Shown here piece after piece: positions 1 through 5,327 of a DNA stretch of 5,898 nt. The DNA lies in assembly GCA_017444165.1 (NCBI GenBank), contig JAFSXH010000171.1, forward strand, positions 1 to 5,898. Direction: 5' to 3'. The position numbers were made by a program, and so were the translations under genes. Every line of letters begins with the position of its first letter. The first letter of the stretch is position 1. The notes below the pieces were generated by a model, which saw only the letters and a list, made by a program, of their open reading frames with translations, ran no database searches and was not told where the DNA came from. This stretch comes from a bacterium (GTDB lineage Bacteria; Vulcanimicrobiota; Xenobia; Xenobiales; Xenobiaceae).

Positions 1-283
1 GCCAGTCCATCCTGCGCAAACCGTTATAAATGGCCCCCCTAACTACCGTAGTAGCGTAAGTCTCAAACTTATACCCTCTGCTAATATCGAAACCTTCCAT
101 AGCCCGAAGCAGACCAAACAGGCCATCAGCTACAAGATCGTCCATATCTGGACTGTAGTGCAGTTTGGCCATAACACCCGAAGCAATAGAACGCACTAGA
201 GGCAAATAATACTCCACCAACTGCCCCTGCAGTTCAGAATCTCCGGTATCTTTATAACGTTTCCATAGAGTGTCTATATCCAA
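1..283 (-). CDS. fliA: FliA/SigD-family flagellar sigma factor, N-terminal part (runs off the left edge)
   Basis: This is the first 94 codons of a sigma-28 type RNA polymerase sigma factor, which directs transcription of late flagellar and motility genes. The translation shows the family's opening pattern: LWKRYKDTGD near residues 6-15, YYLPLVRSIASG (25-36) of region 1.2/2.1, DDLVADGLFGLLRAMEGFD (48-66) of region 2.2, then YKFETYATTVVRGAIYNGLR (71-90) of regions 2.3-2.4, ending at RMDW where B. subtilis SigD has KEDW. Regions 3 and 4 lie outside the window. The start is uncertain because no ATG occurs early. I prefer TTG at 283: a GGTG element lies five bases upstream, the same spacing as in flgF, and a candidate -10 box lies further upstream. 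The alternative GTG at 331 has no ribosome site and would sit inside that -10 box. The gene follows flgJ but is separated from it by a strong terminator. The family call is firm; the start is not. Confidence 0.93.
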   Translation of the reverse strand, partial: MDIDTLWKRYKDTGDSELQGQLVEYYLPLVRSIASGVMAKLHYSPDMDDLVADGLFGLLRAMEGFDISRGYKFETYATTVVRGAIYNGLRRMDW

Positions 284-321
284 CTTCGCACCACTTGCAG
301 AGCCAAAAGATATCGCTGGTA

Positions 322-333
322 ATTTTAGCACAA
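322..333 (-). promoter_or_regulatory. Candidate extended -10 promoter for fliA
   Basis: Read on the minus strand this is TTGTGCTAAAAT, an extended -10 element (TG, one base, TAAAAT). It lies just after the flgJ terminator and would start RNA near position 315, giving a leader of about 30 bases before the preferred TTG start. No good -35 box is visible at 16-18 bases. Nearly the same 12-mer occurs upstream of fliK. This is inference from sequence only. Confidence 0.4.
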
Positions 334-353
334 AAATAAAAATTTTGATACAC

Positions 354-384
354 AAAAAAAGCGAAGCGATTAAAATCGCCCCGC
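354..384 (-). terminator. Rho-independent terminator after flgJ
   Basis: On the minus strand a 10-base-pair stem (arms 384-375 and 370-361, loop TTTA) is followed directly by seven T residues (360-354). Two of the pairs are G-U wobbles in minus-strand RNA but would be A-C mismatches in plus-strand RNA. Together with the T-run on one side only, this fixes the direction. It ends the flgF-flgG-flgJ unit and sits about 70 bases before the preferred fliA start. Confidence 0.88.
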
Positions 385-386
385 TC

Positions 387-419
387 CTTCAACTGAAGTC
401 CAGCACCTATAACTGCTGG
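387..419 (-). other. Two short inverted repeats over the flgJ 3' end
   Basis: CCAGCA (400-405) pairs with TGCTGG (414-419) around an eight-base loop that contains the flgJ stop codon, and CTTCAACTGAAG (387-398) is a second short hairpin. Both immediately precede the terminator, so the flgJ transcript would end in three consecutive hairpins. They may protect the 3' end of the message; the function is inferred. Confidence 0.35.
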
Positions 420-715
420 CCCTTCATCTGCTCAAAGAGGATACTAGCTAAACCTACACCACCATTTTCAGACCAGGCCTTAGCTCTCTCTTGGTCGAGC
501 ATACCGCTAAACATCTGCTCACCTTGACCGCCACCCATGAGGCCGCCCTCTTCGCCACCAGCGCACTTGCGCATCTGGGCTAACATCTGATTGAGGAAGA
601 CACTCTCCAACTGCTGACAAGCCTCACGCAACTTAGTTTCATCCTGAGCTGCGGAGGGAGCCGAAGAAGTAGCCGCCTGAGCTAAAGATCCAGGGGTAAA
701 TCCTTCTATCTGCAT
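407..715 (-). CDS. flgJ: FlgJ-type rod-binding protein (rod-binding domain only)
   Basis: This 102-residue protein matches the N-terminal rod-binding domain of FlgJ, which acts as a scaffold or cap when the flagellar rod is assembled. Residues about 27-98 show the family pattern: KLREACQQLESVFLNQML, a variable glycine-rich stretch (GGEEGGLMGGG), then EQMFSGMLDQERAKAW and GGVGLASILFEQM. The muramidase domain that proteobacterial FlgJ carries at its C-terminus is absent, as is usual for stand-alone rod-binding proteins in Firmicutes and several other phyla; wall hydrolysis for rod passage would need another enzyme. The ATG has a strong ribosome site, GGAGGGAAG, close upstream. The gene starts 25 bases after flgG, with no visible promoter between them, and is last in its unit before a strong terminator. 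The domain call is confident. Confidence 0.9.
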   Translation of the reverse strand: MQIEGFTPGSLAQAATSSAPSAAQDETKLREACQQLESVFLNQMLAQMRKCAGGEEGGLMGGGQGEQMFSGMLDQERAKAWSENGGVGLASILFEQMKGQQL

Positions 716-740
716 AACTTCCCTCCAAACTTAACTAATA

Positions 741-1511
741 TTAGCTCTTAATCTGGTTGGTCATTCTCATCATCTCATCAGCGGCCTGAACACCCTTCTG
801 GTTCATTTCAAAAGCGCGCTGGGCCTGGACGATGGAGATCATCTCTTCCACAACATTGATATTGGACTTCTCTAAGTGGCCCTGAGCTAAAACACCTAAA
901 CCGTTCTCACCAGGTACACCCTCAGTCTTCGCACCAGCCACAGGGGTCTCAACGTAGAGGTTACCACCGATAGCCTGCAAACCGCTGGGATTCAAGAAGC
1001 GGGTCAACTTAACTTGGGCGATCTTCTCGGGCTGGCCATCGCCATCAATGCGAATACCGAAGACCTCACCGTTAGGACGAACCTCAACGTTAGTCACATC
1101 TTTAGGAATGTTGATGCCCAAAGACTGACCGCTACTAGTAACCAACTGACCCTTGTCGCCATCGTACTTGAAAGCACCGTCACGGGTGTAAGCGGAACTG
1201 CCATCGGGAAGGCTGACTTTGAAGAAGCCGTCACCCTGGATAGCTACATCGTAAGGGTTGTTAGTCTTCTGCAAGGAACCTTGAGAGAACATGCGCTCGG
1301 TAGAAGAGGCACGAACACCCATACCGATCTGGGTACCAGCAGTAGCTTCGGTTCCAGGATCCTTCATAGTAGCATAAAGGAGGTCTTGGAAGTCAACGCG
1401 AGTCTTTTTGAAACCAGTGGACTGCACGTTAGCTAAGTTGTTAGAAATGTTATCCATATTCATCTGCTGGGCCATCATACCAGAAGCCGCAGTGTAAAGC
1501 GAACGCATCAT
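741..1511 (-). CDS. flgG: Flagellar distal rod protein FlgG
   Basis: This encodes FlgG, the distal rod subunit of the flagellar basal body, exported by the flagellar type III system. The 256 residues match the family (Salmonella about 260). The N-terminal rod signature has NNLANVQSTGF at 24-34 and FQDLLYATM at 41-49. The core includes SQGSLQKTNNPYDVAIQGDG, DGSSAYTRDGAFKYD and NLYVETPVAG. The C-terminal coiled segment has VVEEMISIVQAQRAFEMNQK, the counterpart of the EELVNMIQVQRAYEINSK ending in Salmonella. The FlgG-specific segment after Tyr46 is about six residues shorter than in Salmonella. The start is ATG-ATG with GGAGGA nine bases upstream; the second ATG is also possible. Codon choice leans to GGT, CGT, AAC and ACC, as in well-expressed genes. 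It lies between flgF and flgJ. Confidence 0.96.
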   Translation of the reverse strand: MMRSLYTAASGMMAQQMNMDNISNNLANVQSTGFKKTRVDFQDLLYATMKDPGTEATAGTQIGMGVRASSTERMFSQGSLQKTNNPYDVAIQGDGFFKVSLPDGSSAYTRDGAFKYDGDKGQLVTSSGQSLGINIPKDVTNVEVRPNGEVFGIRIDGDGQPEKIAQVKLTRFLNPSGLQAIGGNLYVETPVAGAKTEGVPGENGLGVLAQGHLEKSNINVVEEMISIVQAQRAFEMNQKGVQAADEMMRMTNQIKS

Positions 1512-1520
1512 ATGCTTTGT

Positions 1521-1551
1521 TCCTCCAATTTTTTAATTTTTCTGGCCTCCT
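1521..1551 (-). promoter_or_regulatory. Two Shine-Dalgarno-like sites ahead of flgG
   Basis: The minus strand has GGAGGA (1526-1521) nine bases before the flgG ATG, which is the likely ribosome site. A second, stronger-looking AGGAGG (1551-1546) lies about 34 bases before the start. No reading frame of useful size begins after the upstream copy, so it may be a standby site or chance. Confidence 0.45.
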
Positions 1552-1598
1552 GTTTACTGTAAATCTAACAAAAGGCCTTTATTTTTTAATACTACTGT

Positions 1599-2369
1599 TT
1601 AACGAACCTGACCGACGCTGTTAGTTCTCTCTAACATCCTGTCATTGGCCTGGAGAACCTTCTGGTTGGCCTCGTAGTTACGAGTTACCATCATTAAGTC
1701 TACCATCTCGTTAATGGCGTTGACGTTAGCCATCTCGATGTAGCCCTGCTTGAGTTGGAAATTGTTCGTAGCACTGACCTTAGAAGTAGCCGCAAACTGA
1801 TTGTCGCCTGTGCGCTTGAGCTGGCCATCATTCTCGAATACGGTAACTAAAATCTTGTCGATGGGTTTGCCATCACTGGAGATAATACCATCGTTGGATA
1901 CAGTGAAGTTGCTTCCCTGAAGTTTGATGGGACCGCGATGACCCATAACCTGAGAGCCATCAGCCGTCACTAACTCACCGTTAGTGGCTAAGTGGAAGTT
2001 ACCAGCGCGGGTGAAACGCAAACCATCTTTAGTCTGAATGGTGAAGAAACCGCGTCCGTTATCATCCAAAGCCATATCAAAGGGATTGCCTGTCTCTTTC
2101 AAAGAGCCTTGAGCACTGTGGGTAACAGAACTGGTGGAAAGTCCGCCAGAGATCTCTACACCAGAAGCACCAGAGAAATCAGCAGAGGTCTGATGAATAC
2201 CATCCATATCACCAACTTCACGATTTAAGATCTGATTAAAAGAAGAGATCTGGGTGCTCTCCTTACGAAAACCAGCAGTACCTACATTAGCCAAGTTATT
2301 AGTAATGACATCTTGTCTTGCGGCTTGGGTCATCATACCCTGAGCAGCCATTCTCATTCCTTCAAGCAT
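1599..2369 (-). CDS. flgF: Flagellar proximal rod protein FlgF (FlhO-like)
   Basis: This is a second rod protein of the FlgF/FlgG/FlgE family, 256 residues long, best called FlgF (FlhO in Bacillus). The N-terminal rod signature NNLANVGTAGFRKE lies at 24-37 after a typical MLEGMRMAAQGM opening. The middle contains SAQGSLKETGNPFDMAL, GFFTIQTKDGLRFTRAGNF and GELVTADGSQVMG, and the last 37 residues hold EMVDLMMVTRNYEANQKVLQ, the form typical of FlgF. FlgF polymerises in the proximal rod and FlgG follows it, matching gene order here. A strong GGAGGTG lies five bases before the ATG. The gap to flgG is 87 bases, unusually long for an operon, with no clear terminator. A hairpin and a possible promoter lie upstream. 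The FlgF assignment over a second FlgG rests on the gene pair and the C-terminal pattern. Confidence 0.92.
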   Translation of the reverse strand: MLEGMRMAAQGMMTQAARQDVITNNLANVGTAGFRKESTQISSFNQILNREVGDMDGIHQTSADFSGASGVEISGGLSTSSVTHSAQGSLKETGNPFDMALDDNGRGFFTIQTKDGLRFTRAGNFHLATNGELVTADGSQVMGHRGPIKLQGSNFTVSNDGIISSDGKPIDKILVTVFENDGQLKRTGDNQFAATSKVSATNNFQLKQGYIEMANVNAINEMVDLMMVTRNYEANQKVLQANDRMLERTNSVGQVR

Positions 2370-2394
2370 CAGAACACCTCCGATAATATTTACT

Positions 2395-2436
2395 AAAAAA
2401 CTCTGTGCGAGTCCTAATCTTCATCTTCTGCACAGA
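2395..2436 (-). terminator. Long-loop hairpin with T-run between the FlhB-tail gene and flgF
   Basis: On the minus strand TCTGTGC (2436-2430) can pair with GCACAGA (2408-2402) across a 21-base loop, followed after one G by six T residues (2400-2395). It could be a weak terminator for the fliK unit or, if the promoter at 2463-2491 is used, an attenuator-like structure in the flgF leader. The 7-base-pair stem and long loop make it weaker than the terminator after flgJ. Confidence 0.45.
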
Positions 2437-2462
2437 TTCTAACTTATTATTGACAAAAAGCG

Positions 2463-2491
2463 ATTATATAAAATGTAAACTCTTTGTTCTA
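2463..2491 (-). promoter_or_regulatory. Candidate promoter for flgF-flgG-flgJ
   Basis: The minus strand holds a perfect TATAAT (2468-2463), with TAGAAC (2491-2486; three of six matches to TTGACA) 17 bases upstream. The -35 half overlaps the stop codon of the 47-residue gene. RNA would start near 2456, about 90 bases before flgF. The region is AT-rich, so a chance -10 is possible. Confidence 0.35.
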
Positions 2492-2632
2492 TTCAAAATT
2501 ACTTTGCTCGTCTTTGAGATCATTTAACTCCTGAGCAAAGGTTATAATTTCAGCCATAAGAGAGTACAGATCACCTGGAATTACGCTCTTTTCATCCTTT
2601 TGTCCATCGTTATTTTCTCTTAATTCATCCAT
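2489..2632 (-). CDS. 47-residue FlhB C-terminal-tail protein (truncated YlqH/FhlB-like)
   Basis: A small gene whose start overlaps the fliK stop by one base (TAATG), so translation is probably coupled; it ends with TAG at 2491-2489. It has a charged, probably flexible start (MDELRENNDGQKDEK) followed by VIPGDLYSLMAEIITFAQELN at about residues 17-37. That block matches the last helix of the FlhB cytoplasmic domain and its stand-alone relatives (pattern I-P-x-[DE]-L-Y, then A-E-[IV], then a hydrophobic helix ending in L). In B. subtilis the FliK-like gene ylqG is followed by ylqH, a stand-alone FlhB-domain protein of roughly 90 residues, so position supports the match. Here the first half of that domain, including the strand equivalent to the part of FlhB after its NPTH cleavage site, is missing. 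No leftover coding for it was seen upstream, since that DNA encodes the FliK end. It may act with FliK in the export-specificity switch; that is inference. Confidence 0.72.
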   Translation of the reverse strand: MDELRENNDGQKDEKSVIPGDLYSLMAEIITFAQELNDLKDEQSNFE

Positions 2633-4053
2633 TAGATCTCTACATTTACCCCTTCCAATGAAGAAAAATCTTGTTCAGAGATAAAATCTTCCCTCTCAAT
2701 ATCTAAAGAACTCCGCAGTTGAGCAACAAAATTACCCGTTATCCAACCACTCTCGTTTAAACGATCTTCCAAGACGGGCAGATAAGCCTCTACGAACGCT
2801 AAAATTTCCTCATCGTCAACACCGACATTGACATCAATAACACCCTCACTTATATCGGCGGTGAAATAAAGGTCACCCAAATACTCAGTTTTAACCGAAA
2901 ATTCTAGACGAGTATCATTGAGATCAACGACACGCCCTACCCCTTCTTTCCATTTGTAACGTATCCAAACTTCAGCCGATTCTCCCTTGTAGAAGCGCAG
3001 AGGAATCTGCATGTAGTAGAAGCCTAAAGAAGAATCTGGCTTGCCCTGATTCAAGAGGCGAGCCGCCTGCAAATTTTCTTCCATTCCCTTCAAAGTTGAG
3101 GGCAATTTGCCGTACAGAGTGGGATTTTCATCCATCATCTCGTGAAGTTGACGGAAGAGAGCGACCATCTCCCAGGGATCATCATCGCCTCCAACCCAAG
3201 TGAGTCCAGTCTCAATTCCAGCCTGTTTAGCACTGTCGAAGAGGGCTTTAGACATGCCTCTGCCCTTGCTGGAACCGCTCCCCTTCACTCCTCCACTAGG
3301 TTCGGCCGTCAATTCTCCCAACAGACCTGGCACTTTTTCCAAAATTTCCAAAGATCGGCTCGAAAGTTTATTGTTACTGTCTATCTTCAATTGCCTCAAC
3401 TCGTTCTGCAAATTGAAGAGTTGCTGACCTAATTGAGGATTGGTGGCGATAAAATTACTCAATGAGGTTATATTTTGGCTGGTTAAGGGCAATTGATTGG
3501 CCTGTAAAAAACAGGTGGCTCCAATTCTGGCATTGGCTACAGTAGTATTGGGAGCGGGTGGCAATTGGGCCAGAGCCTTCTGGGTACTCTGGAAGGTGGC
3601 CTTATCCAGTGGCAGACCATGTTCTAGCATAGAGTTAGCTAAACTCAAATTGCCCTCTGTGAGAGGTACATTCATTTTAGCTAGTGTCTGTCCCACCGCC
3701 TGATTATCGAGCGAAGAAAACGGAGTAGTGGCCACATTGAGTACGACCGTACCATTCTGCTGTTGATTAGAGACGGTAACATTTAGAGGCTGTCCTACAT
3801 TGAGTTCGCTTCCTGAATTGGCTTGCATAGTCGTATTGCCAAAGCGCAGATTGAAAGAACCGTCCTCGTTGCGCCCCGTCACCATGCCGAAAAGATTTTG
3901 TCCTGGCTGAAATTGGAATGGGTTGGCCGTTCTAGCCAAAAGAACACCAGTCCCCATAGCAGGGGCAAATCCACCGCCACCAACTGAAGAGTTTACGCCA
4001 GTGAGTGCGGCCTTCCCAACCATATTACCAAATTGAATACCCAAAGGTTGCAT
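2632..4053 (-). CDS. fliK: FliK/YlqG-like flagellar hook-length control protein
   Basis: A 473-residue protein resembling the FliK-like (YlqG) proteins of Firmicutes, which measure hook length and trigger the export switch at FlhB. An N-terminal beta-rich part (about 46-108) has GQNLFGMVTGRNEDGSFNLR and VGQPLNVTV. A helical part follows with the family motif of the type MNVPLTEGNLSLANSMLEHGLPLDK (128-151, shown interrupted by family variation), then a Gly/Ser/Lys linker (253-268). The C-terminal domain (about 341-450) has FYYMQIPLRF, AEVWIRYKW, LEFSVKTEYLGDLYF and VEAYLPVLEDRLNESGW, resembling the FliK hook-control fold. The ATG has GGAGGGAA at 4068-4061 upstream. It is divergent from the phosphate transporter and probably co-translated with the FlhB-tail gene. 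The sequence is poorly conserved, as is normal for FliK, so the call rests on motif order plus context. Confidence 0.78.
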   Translation of the reverse strand: MQPLGIQFGNMVGKAALTGVNSSVGGGGFAPAMGTGVLLARTANPFQFQPGQNLFGMVTGRNEDGSFNLRFGNTTMQANSGSELNVGQPLNVTVSNQQQNGTVVLNVATTPFSSLDNQAVGQTLAKMNVPLTEGNLSLANSMLEHGLPLDKATFQSTQKALAQLPPAPNTTVANARIGATCFLQANQLPLTSQNITSLSNFIATNPQLGQQLFNLQNELRQLKIDSNNKLSSRSLEILEKVPGLLGELTAEPSGGVKGSGSSKGRGMSKALFDSAKQAGIETGLTWVGGDDDPWEMVALFRQLHEMMDENPTLYGKLPSTLKGMEENLQAARLLNQGKPDSSLGFYYMQIPLRFYKGESAEVWIRYKWKEGVGRVVDLNDTRLEFSVKTEYLGDLYFTADISEGVIDVNVGVDDEEILAFVEAYLPVLEDRLNESGWITGNFVAQLRSSLDIEREDFISEQDFSSLEGVNVEI

Positions 4054-4083
4054 AAAAAACTTCCCTCCGCTCTGATTTGGCCC

Positions 4084-4095
4084 ATTTTAACACAA
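4084..4095 (-). promoter_or_regulatory. Candidate extended -10 promoter for fliK
   Basis: On the minus strand this reads TTGTGTTAAAAT, an extended -10 (TG, one base, TAAAAT) that would start RNA about 25 bases before the fliK ATG, just ahead of its ribosome site. The matching -35 position reads TTCCCT, which is poor. It differs by one base from the element before fliA. No sigma-28 type promoter was seen here. Confidence 0.42.
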
Positions 4096-4164
4096 GTGGA
4101 GGATGGAGGGAACATCTACAGAACGGCCACCCTGCAAAATATAAGGAAAATAGAAAGAACGAGA

Positions 4165-5193
4165 ATGCAAGAAACGCTATTTATTCTCTGTGCGGTTATT
4201 ATAATTGCTCTGGCTTTCGACTACGTGAACGGTTTTCACGATGCGGCCAATGCTATCGCTACATCAGTTTCCACACGTTCCCTCTCTCCAGGTAAGGCTG
4301 TAACTATCGCCGCTGTCTTCAACTTTATAGGTGCTTTTCTCTTTACAGGAGTAGCTAAAACTATCACTAGCGGAATAGTCGTGGGAGATGCCACAAACAG
4401 ACAATCACTCATCCTAGCCGCACTGATGGGAGCCATTATTTGGAATATAATAACATGGTACTTTGGCCTCCCCTCTTCCTCTTCACACGCCCTAGTGGGC
4501 GGTCTGGTGGGCGTAGGTATAGCCCACGTTGGAAGCCAGGGAGTAATCTGGAGCGGAGTCGTCAATAAAGTTATCGCTCCAGGTCTCATCTCACCGATCA
4601 TAGGTATATTTTTTGGTTATCTATTTATGCTGGCCATCTACTGGCTCTTGCGCAACGCTAGTTCCAGTATAGAGAACAAATTTAAATACGCTCAGTGGTT
4701 CTCTTGTATGCTTATGGCCTTCTCTCAAGGTTCTAACGATGCCCAAAAGGTCATGGGTATCATAACTTTAGCCCTATTCAGTGCCAGCACGGCTGGAATC
4801 ATATCGAGCGACATTCAACCGACGACCGATGTGCTGTGGCAAACTAAATTTGCCTGTGCCACAACCATAGCTCTAGGAACCTCAGCGGGTGGCTGGCGCA
4901 TAATTAAGACCATAGGCTCTAAGATCGTCCGCCTCAAACCTATCAACGGCTTTGTGGCCGATGCCACTTCAGCTTCTATCATACTTTCAGCCGCCGCTTT
5001 AGGTATGCCGATCTCCACCACACACGTCGTCACCTCCAGTATTATGGGTGTCGGTGCAGTGAAACGCTTTAACGCCGTACGTTGGAGCGTAGCGGGCAAT
5101 ATCGTTGGAGCTTGGGTTATGACCTTGCCTGCCTCGGCGTTTATCGCTTGGTGTTCTTATTACGTCATCAAACTTATCGACCCAGGATTGTAA
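4165..5193 (+). CDS. pit: PiT-family inorganic phosphate transporter
   Basis: This encodes a low-affinity inorganic phosphate permease of the PiT family in the cytoplasmic membrane, driven by cation symport (protons or sodium; the sequence does not settle which). With the ATG at 4165 the product is 342 residues, normal for short bacterial PiT proteins. The family's inverted duplication is clear: DYVNGFHDAANAIAT at 19-33 and FSQGSNDAQKVMG at 186-198 are the paired signatures, and GLPSSSSHALVGG (101-113) pairs with MPISTTHVVTSSIMG (281-295). About ten hydrophobic segments are visible. An upstream in-frame ATG at 4033 would add 44 polar residues, overlap the fliK start and lack a ribosome site, so it was rejected. 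The ribosome site at 4165 is itself weak. PiT genes are often next to a DUF47 (PhoU-like) gene; none is adjacent here. No clear promoter or terminator was found. Confidence 0.95.
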   Translation: MQETLFILCAVIIIALAFDYVNGFHDAANAIATSVSTRSLSPGKAVTIAAVFNFIGAFLFTGVAKTITSGIVVGDATNRQSLILAALMGAIIWNIITWYFGLPSSSSHALVGGLVGVGIAHVGSQGVIWSGVVNKVIAPGLISPIIGIFFGYLFMLAIYWLLRNASSSIENKFKYAQWFSCMLMAFSQGSNDAQKVMGIITLALFSASTAGIISSDIQPTTDVLWQTKFACATTIALGTSAGGWRIIKTIGSKIVRLKPINGFVADATSASIILSAAALGMPISTTHVVTSSIMGVGAVKRFNAVRWSVAGNIVGAWVMTLPASAFIAWCSYYVIKLIDPGL

Positions 5194-5255
5194 AACTTTC
5201 CACAATTAAAAATAATTACTCAAACTTATCTAAGTGATAAATAGAACAAGGATAT

Positions 5256-5288
5256 TACCATATTTTACAACATAATAAAATAATGGTA
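5256..5288 (+). repeat. Imperfect dyad across the promoter of the TolC-like gene
   Basis: TACCATATTTTA (5256-5267) is the reverse complement of TAAAATAATGGTA (5276-5288) except for one extra base, with eight bases between the arms. The dyad covers the -35 box and reaches the first bases of the -10 box, where a repressor operator would sit. Low base complexity raises the chance of coincidence, but the TACCAT/ATGGTA ends are not simple A/T runs. Confidence 0.4.
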
Positions 5289-5292
5289 CAAT
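5264..5292 (+). promoter_or_regulatory. Sigma-70/SigA-type promoter for the TolC-like gene
   Basis: TTTACA (5264-5269) and TACAAT (5287-5292) are separated by exactly 17 bases, and TGG just before the -10 adds an extended element. Transcription would begin near 5299, leaving a leader of about 28 bases. This is the best-formed promoter in the window and suggests the TolC-like gene is transcribed independently of pit. Confidence 0.7.
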
Positions 5293-5327
5293 GCCTGATA
5301 AAAATAAAAATGTGAGTTATATCGTCA

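Noticed and set aside
270..527. Plus-strand reading frame of 85 codons over the fliA-flgJ gap
   Set aside because: It crosses a minus-strand terminator, overlaps the ends of two well-supported genes and shows no recognisable motif.
1014..1436. Plus-strand frame of 140 codons inside flgG
   Set aside because: It is the antisense shadow of a strongly conserved gene, with no ribosome site and no family features.
2375..2390. CCGATAA on the plus strand resembling a sigma-28 -10 box
   Set aside because: There is no TAAA element at the required distance upstream, and it points away from flgF, whose gene is on the other strand.
2362..2424. 20-codon frame in the flgF leader overlapping the flgF start
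   Set aside because: It has no properly spaced ribosome site and a composition expected from chance; a leader peptide cannot be supported.
4103..4144. 13-codon frame before pit (ATG at 4103) preceded by GGAGG
   Set aside because: The purine-rich motif touches the ATG with no spacing, so it cannot act as its ribosome site.
4033..4164. N-terminal extension of the phosphate transporter from ATG 4033
   Set aside because: It adds 44 polar residues that PiT proteins do not have, lies inside the divergent fliK start and lacks a ribosome site; the hydrophobic first helix begins right after the ATG at 4165.
4236..4601. Minus-strand frame of 121 codons inside the phosphate transporter
   Set aside because: It is an antisense shadow; the plus strand encodes conserved PiT signatures over the whole span.
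5194..5255. Terminator after the phosphate transporter
   Set aside because: Only a five-base stem (TTATC/GATAA) with no T-run is visible, which is too weak to call.
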